Source: Hymenobacter sp. GOD-10R
GTDB lineage: Bacteria; Bacteroidota; Bacteroidia; Cytophagales; Hymenobacteraceae
NCBI RefSeq assembly: GCF_035609205.1
Contig: NZ_CP141184.1
Span: forward strand, 3,872,501-3,936,500
Direction of reading: 5' to 3'
Length of the DNA stretch: 64,000 nucleotides
The notes under the pieces were generated by a model. That model made no database searches, had not been told where the DNA came from, and saw only the letters and a list, made by a program, of their open reading frames with translations. Position numbers and translations under genes: made by a program. This document shows positions 43,026-52,098 of the stretch, piece after piece; position 1 is the stretch's first letter; each line of letters starts with the position of its first letter.

Positions 43026-43505
43026 ATGAAAGCAAAAGAACTCCAAGAGTTGATCGACTTTATCGCCAAGTCGGGTCTGAACAAAGTCAACATTGAAACC
43101 GAGGAGTTTAAAATCTCGGTGCAGCGCGAACCTAGCTACAAGCCAGTTATTAGCTCGGCGCCAGCTCCGGCCCCCGCGCAGGCGGCACCAGCCGCCGCTG
43201 CACCGGCACCGGCCGCACCAGCAGCCGCACCAGCACCGGCTGCTTCCGCTGCTCCTAGCAACAACTATGTGCCACTCAAGTCGCCTATGATTGGTACGTT
43301 CTACCGGTCAGCCAGCCCCGATAGTCCTGCCTTGGTGAACGTGGGTGACTTGGTTGAGCAAGGCCAGGTGATCTGCATTATCGAAGCCATGAAGCTGTTC
43401 AACGAAATTGAAGCTGAAACTTCAGGCCGGGTAGTAAAAGTGATGGTTGAGAATGCTAACCCAGTCGAATACGACCAGCCGCTCTTCCTGATTGAGCCAA
43501 TGTAA
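43026..43505 (+). CDS. accB: Biotin carboxyl carrier protein of acetyl-CoA carboxylase
   Basis: This 159-residue protein carries biotin for acetyl-CoA carboxylase. The N-terminal part (MKAKELQELIDFIAKSG) is followed by an Ala/Pro linker at about 45-78. The biotinyl domain has the lipoyl-like fold and the site EAMK123LF. The ATG at 43026 matches relatives; an in-frame ATG at 42984 overlaps the efp stop by 20 bases and could couple the two genes. accC follows after 104 bases. Confidence 0.93.
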   Translation: MKAKELQELIDFIAKSGLNKVNIETEEFKISVQREPSYKPVISSAPAPAPAQAAPAAAAPAPAAPAAAPAPAASAAPSNNYVPLKSPMIGTFYRSASPDSPALVNVGDLVEQGQVICIIEAMKLFNEIEAETSGRVVKVMVENANPVEYDQPLFLIEPM

Positions 43506-43523
43506 TTTTCAGAGCTTAGAATT

Positions 43524-43582
43524 GAGAGCTTAGAGCATAGACCTAGGTAGTAAACAGCCTATTGTCTACGTTCTAAGCTCTC
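43524..43582 (+). other. Intergenic hairpin between accB and accC
   Basis: GAGAGCTTAGAGCATAGAC pairs with GTCTACGTTCTAAGCTCTC (43524-43542 with 43564-43582, three mismatches, 21-base loop). No T-run follows, so it is not a normal terminator; it could be a processing or stability element. Confidence 0.45.
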
Positions 43583-43609
43583 CGTTCTCACATCTAGATC
43601 TAAAGACCT

Positions 43610-44953
43610 GTGTTCAAGAAAATATTAGTTGCCAACCGGGGCGAAATTGCATTACGCATTATTCGTACCTGCAAGGAGATGGGCATTAAGACTGTGGCAG
43701 TGTATTCCACAGCTGATAAGGAAAGTTTGCACGTGCGCTTTGCTGACGAAGCCGTGTGCATCGGCCCCCCGCCCTCGGCGCAATCCTACCTGAACATCCC
43801 TAGCCTGATTGCCGCAGCAGAAATCACTAATGCTGATGCAATTCACCCTGGCTATGGCTTTTTGAGCGAAAACGCGGAATTCTCGCGTGTTTGCCAGGAA
43901 AATGGCATCAAGTTCATCGGTGCTACCCCGGAGATGATTAACTCTATGGGTGATAAAGCTTCGGCAAAGGCCACGATGAAGAAAGCTGGTGTGCCCACCA
44001 TTCCTGGTTCTGATGGCTTGCTGGATTCGATTGCCGAAGGTCTAAAGGTAGCACACCGCGTGAAGTACCCGGTTATCCTGAAGGCTACGGCTGGTGGTGG
44101 TGGTCGCGGTATGCGCATCGTCCGCAACGACGACGAGTTTGAAAAAGCGTGGAACAGCGCCCGCACTGAAGCGCAAGCAGCGTTCGGCAACGATGGCATC
44201 TATCTGGAAAAATATGTGGAAGAGCCGCACCACATCGAAATCCAACTTGTAGGCGACCAGTACGGCCGCGCCGCTCACCTCTCGGAGCGTGACTGCTCCA
44301 TTCAGCGCCGTCACCAGAAGCTGGTGGAGGAAACGCCTTCTCCTTTTATGACCGACAAGTTGCGGGATAAAATGGGCAAGGCGGCAGTGGCGGGTGCGAA
44401 GGCCATCAGCTACGAAGGAGTAGGCACCATCGAGTTCCTAGTGGACAAGAACCGTGACTTCTACTTCATGGAAATGAATACTCGTATTCAGGTAGAGCAC
44501 CCCATTACGGAGGAAGTAGTAAACTACGACCTCATCAAAGAGCAAATTAAAGTAGCTGCTGGCATACCGATTACGGGTAAAGATTATTTGCCCCAGATGC
44601 ACGCTATGGAATGCCGCATCAATGCGGAGGACCCAGCAAACGGCTTCCGTCCTTCGCCCGGCAAAATTACGGTGCTACACATCCCAGGTGGTCATGGCGT
44701 GCGCGTCGATACGCACGTGTACGCGGGCTACACCATCCCGCCGAACTACGACTCAATGATTGCCAAACTCATCACCGTTGCGCAAACCCGCGAGGAGTGC
44801 ATTGTGAAGATGAAGCGTGCCCTGAGTGAGTTTGTAGTAGAAGGCGTGAAAACGACTATCCCCTTCCACCTAGCTTTGATGGACAACGAGGATTTCCGCG
44901 CCGGAAATTTCACTACGGCATTCTTGGATTCATTCGATTTCTCGGTGTTGTAG
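43610..44953 (+). CDS. accC: Biotin carboxylase of acetyl-CoA carboxylase
   Basis: This 447-residue ATP-grasp enzyme carboxylates biotin on AccB. The start is [17 protein letters not shown] (GTG start codon). The Gly-rich ATP lid is [14 protein letters not shown], and the catalytic region includes [16 protein letters not shown] and the [15 protein letters not shown] stretch. Length is usual. It ends the lipid block at a strong bidirectional terminator. Confidence 0.96.
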   Translation: MFKKILVANRGEIALRIIRTCKEMGIKTVAVYSTADKESLHVRFADEAVCIGPPPSAQSYLNIPSLIAAAEITNADAIHPGYGFLSENAEFSRVCQENGIKFIGATPEMINSMGDKASAKATMKKAGVPTIPGSDGLLDSIAEGLKVAHRVKYPVILKATAGGGGRGMRIVRNDDEFEKAWNSARTEAQAAFGNDGIYLEKYVEEPHHIEIQLVGDQYGRAAHLSERDCSIQRRHQKLVEETPSPFMTDKLRDKMGKAAVAGAKAISYEGVGTIEFLVDKNRDFYFMEMNTRIQVEHPITEEVVNYDLIKEQIKVAAGIPITGKDYLPQMHAMECRINAEDPANGFRPSPGKITVLHIPGGHGVRVDTHVYAGYTIPPNYDSMIAKLITVAQTREECIVKMKRALSEFVVEGVKTTIPFHLALMDNEDFRAGNFTTAFLDSFDFSVL

Positions 44954-44966
44954 TAAGCTCTCTTTA

Positions 44967-45012
44967 TACAACAAAAAGGCCCGATCAGAATTGATCGGGC
45001 CTTTTTGTTGTA
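44967..45012. terminator. Bidirectional terminator, perfect 21-bp stem
   Basis: The arms 44967-44987 and 44992-45012 are exact inverted copies (TACAACAAAAAGGCCCGATC...), with A/T runs on both sides. It lies between converging accC and the DUF3109 gene. Confidence 0.9.
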
Positions 45013-45028
45013 AGTAATAAGTAGATAC

Positions 45029-45601
45029 CTACGAGGCTACCGGATTTTCAATTTCCTGCACCAACTCCCCGTACCACTCCTCGCCGTACTTGCGGATAAG
45101 TGGCTCTTTCAAGAATTGATAAATCCGTACACCTAGGTTAGCGCCAAACGAACACGCCGGATTGCAGATGTTCCAGCGGTCGTAGTTCAGCGCTTCGAAG
45201 TCTTCGTACTTGGTAATGCGGATTGGATACAGGTGGCAGCTGATTGGCTTTTTAAAGCTGGTAGCACCGGCCAAATAGGCCTGTTCAATACCGCACTTCA
45301 GAATGCCCCGCTCATCATAAAGCGCATAGGCACACTCTCGGTCATTGATGGTCGTGGTGCTATAGTCACCTTCCCAATCTTTGATGTATAGCCCTTGCTC
45401 CTCAATGGCTTGCTGTCCGGCTTCCGTAAGAAACGGCTTAATTTTATTGTACTCGGCTTCTAGAATAGCTAGCTCTTTCTCTTCTAAAGGCGCACCTAGG
45501 TCGCCTTCTACGCAGCAGGCGCCTTTGCAGGCCTCCAGGTTGCAGACAAAGAAGTTGTCGCGGATGTCGTCAGAGATGACAGTATTTTGGATGATAATCA
45601 T
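45029..45601 (-). CDS. DUF3109 family protein
   Basis: This 190-residue protein belongs to DUF3109, a Bacteroidota-typical family of unknown function. It has many conserved Cys ([44 protein letters not shown]), suggesting a metal or iron-sulfur site like that of YkgJ-type proteins. The ATG at 45601 (MIIIQNTVI) lies 22 bases behind an exact promoter core, so 45601 is preferred to the frame start at 45658. It converges with accC. Confidence 0.85.
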   Translation of the reverse strand: MIIIQNTVISDDIRDNFFVCNLEACKGACCVEGDLGAPLEEKELAILEAEYNKIKPFLTEAGQQAIEEQGLYIKDWEGDYSTTTINDRECAYALYDERGILKCGIEQAYLAGATSFKKPISCHLYPIRITKYEDFEALNYDRWNICNPACSFGANLGVRIYQFLKEPLIRKYGEEWYGELVQEIENPVAS

Positions 45602-45623
45602 GATGTTGCAAACAAGCGAACTA

Positions 45624-45631
45624 CAAAGATA
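45624..45631 (-). promoter_or_regulatory. Bacteroidota promoter core TATCTTTG (DUF3109 gene)
   Basis: Exact TAnnTTTG match on the minus strand, 22 bases before the ATG at 45601. Confidence 0.55.
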
Positions 45632-45689
45632 CACAAGCGCAACGGAGTGATTAGGCAAGGTCGTTCAACAACTTCGCCTAGTTATTCCG

Positions 45690-46877
45690 TTACTCGGTCA
45701 CTTTCTGAATGATCTGTTCGGTTAGCTCGCATTGGCGCTCATGCGAATACGTTCGAATGGCCTCTTGCTGTGCAGCTTGGCCTAGCTGTTGCGCCCATTC
45801 TGGGTTATCAAGGCAGCGCAGTACGGCTTGTGCACAGGATTGGGTGTCACCGGGCGGGTAAAGCAATCCAGTTTGGCCGTCCTTTATGATTTCCGCTGTC
45901 CCACCAATGCGCGTACCTAGCACGGGTAGTCCCGCCGCCATGGCTTCAATGGTCACCATGCCATACGTTTCGTTTTTGGAGGCCATTACAAATACATCAA
46001 TGGCGCGGTAGAAAACCTCCGTTTGGGCATTGAAAGGACGAAAATGGACGGCTTGCCCCAAGTTGTATTTTCGTACTAGGCCATGCAGATGTTCTAGGTA
46101 TTCGTCTCCTTCGTTTTTTGTCGGTTCGCCCATCAGCACTAGTTCGACCGGCCGTTGATGTTGCGTCCGCAGTTGATGCACTACCTCAATCACGAAGTCC
46201 TGTCCTTTGCCACTATCAAAGCGGCCTAACAGGCCTAGCAACGGACCTTCAGCAGGAAGCCCTAGCTGCTGCCGGGCAGCGGCCTTGGTCAGGCCTGGAT
46301 TGATAAACCGCCCTAGCTCAATACCGAGCGGCACTACATGCACCTTGGCTGGATCGAAGCGGGTCTTTTCGGCAACTTGCTTAGCCAGCCAAGGCAGTGG
46401 GGAAAGCCAAGCATCAAGCACCCCAAAACGTAAGGTATGAAATAGGTCACGTTTGGGCGGACCTAGTTGCATGTGTTGCTGATAGATAAGCTTAATCCGC
46501 CTACCCATCAATAGCTTTACTAGGCTCACCAAACCGAGGTCGCGGTTCTGGGTGACGATAAGCACTTGAATCTGCTGCTGTCGTAAGTACCTAGCCAGTT
46601 GGCGAGCGGCACCTAGGCTAAACGATTTTGATCGACTGTTCAGCGATACCGAATACAGGCCTTCTAGTTGCGCCTGCTTCAGCGCGGGTGAATCAGGCGG
46701 TGCGATCAGCGTAATTTTCCAGCCTCTCGCTTGCATCCATTTCGTGAGCTTTACCGTGTTGATTTCTAATCCGCCCCAACTCCGGGATAGGCACAATAAT
46801 GCTACAGGTGGCTTATTCGTAGAAGTAATATGGTTAACAGCAGAAGAATTCACGCAGCGAAGATACAGCTGTAACAC
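45690..46877 (-). CDS. GT4 family glycosyltransferase
   Basis: This 395-residue cytoplasmic or membrane-associated enzyme has the GT-B fold. The C-terminal domain shows LLGRFDSGKGQ (nucleotide-sugar loop) and the E-x7-E signature in KNETYGMVTIEAMAAG, as in retaining GT4 transferases of glycolipids and exopolysaccharides. The acceptor is unknown. GTG codons at 46877 and 46853 are both possible starts; a promoter-like TATCTTCG at 46858-46865 would favour the second. It lies behind the DUF3109 gene's promoter region, transcribed the same way. Confidence 0.87.
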   Translation of the reverse strand: MLQLYLRCVNSSAVNHITSTNKPPVALLCLSRSWGGLEINTVKLTKWMQARGWKITLIAPPDSPALKQAQLEGLYSVSLNSRSKSFSLGAARQLARYLRQQQIQVLIVTQNRDLGLVSLVKLLMGRRIKLIYQQHMQLGPPKRDLFHTLRFGVLDAWLSPLPWLAKQVAEKTRFDPAKVHVVPLGIELGRFINPGLTKAAARQQLGLPAEGPLLGLLGRFDSGKGQDFVIEVVHQLRTQHQRPVELVLMGEPTKNEGDEYLEHLHGLVRKYNLGQAVHFRPFNAQTEVFYRAIDVFVMASKNETYGMVTIEAMAAGLPVLGTRIGGTAEIIKDGQTGLLYPPGDTQSCAQAVLRCLDNPEWAQQLGQAAQQEAIRTYSHERQCELTEQIIQKVTE

Positions 46878-47027
46878 CTCTCAGAGCCATAATAAGCCAT
46901 CGTTGCAATGAAACCACGTGAAGCGCTGTTATACACATACTTTTCTCAGCAAGGGCAACAGTCGGGTAGCAAATTGCTTCAATTCGGTATAAGTACCATT
47001 CTATTTCCTTCCCCCACCCGAAAGCCT

Positions 47028-47035
47028 TACCTTTG
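47028..47035 (+). promoter_or_regulatory. Bacteroidota promoter core TACCTTTG (helicase gene)
   Basis: Exact TAnnTTTG match 29 bases before the ATG at 47065. Confidence 0.6.
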
Positions 47036-47064
47036 CTAATAAGCCAAAAAGCTTAGTTTAACGC

Positions 47065-49317
47065 ATGGCACTGGATTATCTTACTTTATTAAATCCCTCC
47101 CAAGCGGCCGCGGTGATGAACACCGAGGGTCCGTGCATGATTATCGCGGGCGCCGGCTCGGGCAAGACGCGCGTGCTCACGTACCGCATTGCACACCTGC
47201 TAGAGAAGAATGTTGACCCGTTCAATATCCTAGCCTTGACGTTCACCAATAAGGCCGCCAAGGAAATGCGCGCCCGTATTGAGAAAGTAGTAGGCCCTGA
47301 TGCGAAAAATGTATGGATGGGTACCTTCCACTCGGTGTTTGCCCGCATTCTGCGCTCGGAAGCTGATAAAATTGGCTACCCTCGTTCTTTCACCATCTAC
47401 GATACTCAGGACAGCAAAACGCTGGTTACGCAGATTGTGAAGGAGTTGGAATTGGACGATAAGCTCTACAAGCCGAGCATGGTGCTAGGTCGCATCTCGG
47501 CCGCGAAGAACAAGCTGATTTCGGTGCAGCAGTACCTCAACGACCCAGTTATCCGCCAGGATGACGAAGCTGCCCTGCGCCCTAAAATTGGGGTGATTTA
47601 TCAGCAGTACGCCCAGCGTTGCTTCAAAGCCGGCGCTATGGACTTTGATGATCTGCTCTACCAGACCAACGTGCTGTTCAAGGACCACGTGGATGTGCTG
47701 AACAAATACCAGAACATCTTCAAGTACGTGATGGTGGACGAGTATCAAGACACAAACTACTCGCAGTATCTCATCACGCGTAAACTAGCCGCCAAGGACC
47801 GCAACATTTGCGTAGTAGGTGACGATGCGCAAAGTATCTACGCTTTCCGCGGCGCCGATATCAGCAATATTCTCAATTTTGAGAAGGACTATCCGGAGCT
47901 GCAGGTTTTTAAGCTAGAGCAGAATTACCGCTCGACTAAGAATATTGTGAAGGCGGCTAATTCCGTCATCAAGAACAACAAAGCGCAGCTACGCAAGGAT
48001 GTTTTTTCCGAGAATGAGGAAGGCACGCTGATTGAGGTTATCAAGGCAGCTTCTGATAACGAAGAAGGAAAGCTAATCGCCAATTCGATCTACGAGGACA
48101 AGATGAACCATCATCTATCCTACGATGATTTCGCTATCCTCTACCGCACCAACGCCCAAAGCCGGGCAATGGAAGAAGCCCTGCGTAAGCTTAACATCAA
48201 GTACAAAATTGTTGGGGGCTTGTCGTTCTACCAGCGCAAGGAAATCAAGGACTTAGTGGCCTACTTGCGTATGACGGTGAACCCTAATGACGAGCAAGCG
48301 CTACGACGCGTCATCAACTACCCGAAGCGCGGGATTGGCGACACAACCATCAGCAAGCTGATCAATGCAGCTGAGGAAGCAAATCATACGATTTGGGAAG
48401 TAGTGAGCAACGCCGACCAGTTTCTTCCTACCCGCGTAGCTAACCCTGTCGTTGGTTTCGCGGAGCAGATCAAGAGCTACACCGTGGTTGCCGGCAAGGA
48501 AGATGCGTTTGAAGCAGCCAAGTTTATCGCCAAAAACTCCGGCATGATCGAGGAGTTGTATGCCGATAAAAGCATCGAAGGCCTGTCGCGCTACGAGAAC
48601 ATTCAGGAGCTATTAAATGGTATCAAGGAGTATGTCGATGATCCTGAAAGAGAGGATAAGTCGCTAGCCTCCTTCCTGCAAGACATTGCCCTCGTTACGG
48701 ACGCCGACACTAAGGACGCTCAGCAGGACGGCGAGATGGTGACCCTTATGACGATCCACTCGGCGAAGGGGCTAGAATTCCGTAACGTATACATTGTGGG
48801 GATGGAAGAAAACCTCTTCCCTTCTCAGATGATGATCACCTCGCGGGCTGACCTAGAGGAAGAGCGCCGTTTGTTCTACGTGGCCATCACGCGGGCTGAA
48901 AAGAAGCTCACGCTTAGCTATGCTACCTCGCGCTACCAGTGGGGCAACTTGCGTAGCTGCGAAAAAAGCCGGTTCTTGGATGAAATTGATCCGCAGTACG
49001 TTGACTTTAAGTTTTCGGCTTCCTCTGGCCCGGGCGCGGGCGAGTCACCATTTGGTCACGTGCTGGAACGTCGGAGCAACCTCATCCCTCCTGCTCCGCG
49101 CAAGACAGTAGCCAAGGGGTATACACCACCCGCTGATTTTCAGCCCAGTGACACGTCTAACCTTACGGCAGGTCAGCGCGTAGAGCACCCAAAGTTTGGC
49201 TTTGGCACAGTAGCTAAGCTAGAAACCCAGGCTGGTTCGACCAAAGCTATTATTCAGTTTGAAGAAGTGGGTGAAAAAACGCTGCTGCTGAGCTTTGCTA
49301 AGCTGCGGGTGTTGTAG
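47065..49317 (+). CDS. UvrD/PcrA-type superfamily 1 DNA helicase
   Basis: This 750-residue ATP-dependent 3'-5' helicase works in DNA repair and removal of proteins from DNA. Motif I is AGAGSGKT (28-35), motif Ia LTFTNKAAKEM, motif II VDEYQDTN, motif III GDDAQSIYAFRGAD, motif IV EQNYRSTKNI, motif V MTIHSAKGLEF and motif VI VAITRAEKKL. The C-terminus (VEHPKFGFGTVAKLE) is the Tudor-like domain typical of PcrA/UvrD that binds RNA polymerase. Length fits. It is followed by the DUF4290 gene after 110 bases. Confidence 0.94.
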   Translation: MALDYLTLLNPSQAAAVMNTEGPCMIIAGAGSGKTRVLTYRIAHLLEKNVDPFNILALTFTNKAAKEMRARIEKVVGPDAKNVWMGTFHSVFARILRSEADKIGYPRSFTIYDTQDSKTLVTQIVKELELDDKLYKPSMVLGRISAAKNKLISVQQYLNDPVIRQDDEAALRPKIGVIYQQYAQRCFKAGAMDFDDLLYQTNVLFKDHVDVLNKYQNIFKYVMVDEYQDTNYSQYLITRKLAAKDRNICVVGDDAQSIYAFRGADISNILNFEKDYPELQVFKLEQNYRSTKNIVKAANSVIKNNKAQLRKDVFSENEEGTLIEVIKAASDNEEGKLIANSIYEDKMNHHLSYDDFAILYRTNAQSRAMEEALRKLNIKYKIVGGLSFYQRKEIKDLVAYLRMTVNPNDEQALRRVINYPKRGIGDTTISKLINAAEEANHTIWEVVSNADQFLPTRVANPVVGFAEQIKSYTVVAGKEDAFEAAKFIAKNSGMIEELYADKSIEGLSRYENIQELLNGIKEYVDDPEREDKSLASFLQDIALVTDADTKDAQQDGEMVTLMTIHSAKGLEFRNVYIVGMEENLFPSQMMITSRADLEEERRLFYVAITRAEKKLTLSYATSRYQWGNLRSCEKSRFLDEIDPQYVDFKFSASSGPGAGESPFGHVLERRSNLIPPAPRKTVAKGYTPPADFQPSDTSNLTAGQRVEHPKFGFGTVAKLETQAGSTKAIIQFEEVGEKTLLLSFAKLRVL

Positions 49318-49384
49318 CTCCTAGCTTGGTTCCTGAGTCGTTAGTCATAAGACTCGGGCTATATTTACACCGACAAAGACTAGT

Positions 49385-49404
49385 CTGAGCCACTCTTGGC
49401 TCAG
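49385..49404 (+). other. Short hairpin between helicase and DUF4290 genes
   Basis: CTGAGCCA pairs with TGGCTCAG around CTCT. It is followed by GCTAGGTTTGCTTTACTTTCC, a moderately T-rich stretch. It may be a weak terminator or leader element. Confidence 0.35.
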
Positions 49405-49427
49405 GCTAGGTTTGCTTTACTTTCCGA

Positions 49428-50159
49428 ATGACATATCTCCCTTCCCCTTATAAAAACGAGCTGCTGCTGCGTGAATACGGCCAGAGTACCTACGAACTGG
49501 TGCAGACTCTGAGCACCATCGAGGACAAAGCCGAGCGCACTCGGCGTGCCCAGCAGATTGTGCAGCTCATCTTCCGCCTGAACCCTAGCCTACGCGACCA
49601 GCCTGATGCCCAACAGAAGGTATGGCACCATCTGTTTATGATGGCCGATGAAGAACTAGACGTAGACAGCCCCTTCCCGCTCAAGAGCCTAGAGTTAGAG
49701 CAAGAACCTGAACGCGTTGCTTACCCAAAGAACTCACCCAAGCTGAAAGCATACGGCCGAGGCGTTGAGCTGCTGATTGAAAAAGCGCTGGCTATGGAGG
49801 ATGCAGCAGAGCGCGAGCAGGCGACTATTGCTATCGGACGCACCATGAAGTTCTTGTACCGTTCTCACAATAAGGAGAATGCGAAAGACATCACCATCCT
49901 GAAGCACTTGAAGGAGCTATCAGGTGGCAAGCTGGAGCTAGATCCTGCCCAAGTAGACGCCCAGAACTTGTTTGAGTTTGCTACGAACGGCCGCCCGGCG
50001 CCCTTCATCGTGCCGCAGCCGCGTAACGACCGCAGTGAACGTACTGACCGTGGCGAACGTGGTGACCGGGAAGTACGCCGCGGTACCAGCAACAACCGTC
50101 GCGACAAGCAGCGTCGCGGTGGCAAGAAGCGTCAAGAGCCCCAACAGCCTCCCCAATAA
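49428..50159 (+). CDS. DUF4290 family protein
   Basis: This 243-residue cytoplasmic protein belongs to a Bacteroidota-specific family of unknown function (DUF4290). Two similar helical segments (ELVQTLSTIEDKAERTRRAQ and ELLIEKALAMEDAAEREQAT) suggest an internal repeat of helical hairpins. The C-terminal 45 residues are Arg/Asp/Glu-rich (RSERTDRGERGDREVRRG) and likely bind RNA or protein. It lies directly upstream of murA with a 138-base gap holding one small hairpin; the two are often neighbours in this phylum. Confidence 0.85.
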   Translation: MTYLPSPYKNELLLREYGQSTYELVQTLSTIEDKAERTRRAQQIVQLIFRLNPSLRDQPDAQQKVWHHLFMMADEELDVDSPFPLKSLELEQEPERVAYPKNSPKLKAYGRGVELLIEKALAMEDAAEREQATIAIGRTMKFLYRSHNKENAKDITILKHLKELSGGKLELDPAQVDAQNLFEFATNGRPAPFIVPQPRNDRSERTDRGERGDREVRRGTSNNRRDKQRRGGKKRQEPQQPPQ

Positions 50160-50215
50160 CCCAGTTTGCTGCAAGGGTTCAGGTTAGTACTGGTACTCTA
50201 TGCAGCTATTGGCTT

Positions 50216-50292
50216 GCTGTCTTGCCAGACAGCTCTATTCTATTCGAATTCAACCTAGCTTGCGGCTTGCAACCTACAGCTTGCAGCTCTTC
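50216..50292 (+). repeat. Small hairpin and GCTTGC micro-repeats before murA
   Basis: GCTGTCT/AGACAGC (50216-50222 with 50227-50233) forms a 7-bp stem. At 50258-50292 the units AGCTTGC, GGCTTGC and CAGCTTGC recur. No function is known. Confidence 0.35.
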
Positions 50293-50297
50293 CCGAA

Positions 50298-51602
50298 ATG
50301 GCCTGTTTTGAAGTAATTGGCGGTCAACCGCTAAAAGGAGAAATTATACCCCAGGGTGCTAAAAACGAGGCACTCCAAATCTTGTGTGCCGTACTGCTTA
50401 CGTCGGAGCCCGTTACGATTTCTAACATCCCCGATATTCGCGACGTCAATAAGCTCATCGAGCTATTGCGTGACATGGGCGTGAAGGTTGGTAAGCTATC
50501 CTCCGATACGTATCGTTTCCAGGCCGATGATGTTCACCTAAGCTACCTTGACTCGGAGCAATTTGTCACCCAAGGGAGAGCATTGCGCGGCTCGGTGATG
50601 ATCCTAGGTCCGATGCTGTCCCGCTTTGGCAAGTGCCAATTGCCGAAGCCAGGTGGTGACAAAATTGGTCGTCGTCCCCTAGACACGCACTTCGTAGGTC
50701 TGGAAAAGATGGGCGGACAACTCACGCTCGAAGGCAATGACTTTTACCGTATCTCAGCACCGAATGGCTTGAAAGGCACCTACATGCTGCTCGATGAAGC
50801 TTCGGTAACTGGTACGGCCAATATCGTTATGGCTGCCGTGCTAGCGGAGGGCACTACAACTATTTACAATGCCGCCTGCGAGCCCTACTTGCAGCAGCTC
50901 TGTAAAATGCTGGTACGCATGGGCGCCAAAATCAATGGCATCGGCTCTAATCTGCTGACCATCGAAGGCGTCGAGGAGCTCGGTGGCACTGAGCACCGCA
51001 TGCTGCCCGACATGATTGAAATCGGTTCTTTCATTGGCCTAGCTGCCATGACGGGCTCCGAAATCACCATCAAAGATTGTCAAATTCAGGAGCTCGGTCT
51101 GATTCCAGATACGTTCCGGAAGCTAGGTATTCAACTGGAATTCCGCGGCGACGATATCTACATTCCGGCACAAGATCATTACGAAATCGCGACTTATCTA
51201 GACGGTAGCATCCTGACCGTGTCAGACCATACATGGCCGGGTTTAACCCCCGATTTGCTAAGCGTAATTCTGGTGGTAGCTACGCAAGCGAAAGGCACGG
51301 TGCTGATCCACCAGAAAATGTTTGAGTCGCGCCTTTTCTTCGTAGACAAGCTGATCGATATGGGAGCACAGATTATCCTCTGCGATCCGCACCGCGCCAC
51401 AGTTATTGGCCTCGATCAGCGCACTCGTCTGCATGGTATCACCATGACGTCCCCCGATATTCGTGCGGGTGTTGCGCTGTTGATTGCGGCCCTTTCCGCT
51501 ACAGGTCGTAGCTTGATAGAAAACGTGGAGCAGATTGACCGTGGTTACCAGTACATTGATAAGCGACTGACGGCGCTAGGTGCACAGATTCGCCGCTTGT
51601 AG
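50298..51602 (+). CDS. murA: UDP-GlcNAc 1-carboxyvinyltransferase MurA, Asp variant
   Basis: This 434-residue cytoplasmic enzyme adds enolpyruvate to UDP-GlcNAc in the first step of peptidoglycan synthesis. The catalytic Lys22 is in GAKNEAL. In the flexible loop where most MurA proteins have Cys (the fosfomycin target), this protein has Asp121 in KPGGDKIGRRP; the codon GAC lies at 50658-50660. Later motifs EIGSFIGLAAMTG and SPDIRAGVALLIAAL fit the family. The substitution is known from fosfomycin-insensitive MurA of mycobacteria and chlamydia. A clear bidirectional terminator follows. Confidence 0.95.
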   Translation: MACFEVIGGQPLKGEIIPQGAKNEALQILCAVLLTSEPVTISNIPDIRDVNKLIELLRDMGVKVGKLSSDTYRFQADDVHLSYLDSEQFVTQGRALRGSVMILGPMLSRFGKCQLPKPGGDKIGRRPLDTHFVGLEKMGGQLTLEGNDFYRISAPNGLKGTYMLLDEASVTGTANIVMAAVLAEGTTTIYNAACEPYLQQLCKMLVRMGAKINGIGSNLLTIEGVEELGGTEHRMLPDMIEIGSFIGLAAMTGSEITIKDCQIQELGLIPDTFRKLGIQLEFRGDDIYIPAQDHYEIATYLDGSILTVSDHTWPGLTPDLLSVILVVATQAKGTVLIHQKMFESRLFFVDKLIDMGAQIILCDPHRATVIGLDQRTRLHGITMTSPDIRAGVALLIAALSATGRSLIENVEQIDRGYQYIDKRLTALGAQIRRL

Positions 51603-51618
51603 AAAAGTTATTTCACAA

Positions 51619-51651
51619 AAAAAGCCCCGCCTTGTACAGGCGGGGCTTTTT
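51619..51651. terminator. Intrinsic bidirectional terminator
   Basis: The arms 51619-51632 and 51638-51651 (AAAAAGCCCCGCCT) pair perfectly and are flanked by A and T runs. It lies between converging murA and the small membrane protein gene. Confidence 0.88.
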
Positions 51652-51676
51652 CTTTTCACGGTACCTTGTTAGAAAC

Positions 51677-52012
51677 CTAGGTAGTCACCATATCCACCAC
51701 GGATGTCGTGAGCGACAGCACGATGCTGAACAGGATGGCTGCTAGAAAGCCATCAAGCTTGAAGCCAGGTAAGATTGCATCGGCTATCAATACAATAACG
51801 GCGTTAATCACCAGTAGAAAGAGCCCTAGGGTTAAAACCGTAATTGGGAAACCAAGGATCTTTAAGATTGGCTTAACGACGGCATTTAGCACAGCCAGAA
51901 CGAGCACCAGCAAGATTGCGTCGCTGAAGCCGGCAAGGTGAGCGCCAGGCAGAAAATTTCCTAGAACATAGGTAATGACGGCCGTTAGAAGGAACTTGAT
52001 GATGAAACCCAT
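51677..52012 (-). CDS. Phage holin superfamily IV-like small membrane protein
   Basis: This 111-residue protein has four hydrophobic helices and matches the pattern of PF04020 membrane proteins (MGFIIKFLLTAVITYVLG, NAVVKPILKILGFPITVLTLG, and a final helix with FSIVLSLTTSVVD). Despite the holin name, these are common chromosomal proteins of unknown function, and no phage genes are nearby. It converges with murA and lies 86 bases downstream of the ureohydrolase gene on the same strand. Confidence 0.82.
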   Translation of the reverse strand: MGFIIKFLLTAVITYVLGNFLPGAHLAGFSDAILLVLVLAVLNAVVKPILKILGFPITVLTLGLFLLVINAVIVLIADAILPGFKLDGFLAAILFSIVLSLTTSVVDMVTT

Positions 52013-52098
52013 GATAATGGTGCGTTAGTGAGGGAGAGAGTGTGCGCTCAAAAGAGCTGGACAACCATACGCAGAATCAGGGTTTATGTTGGTACTGG

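Noticed and set aside
51677..52012. Holin-like gene considered as a prophage remnant
   Set aside because: PF04020-type proteins are common chromosomal membrane proteins, and no phage structural, lysis or integrase genes are nearby.
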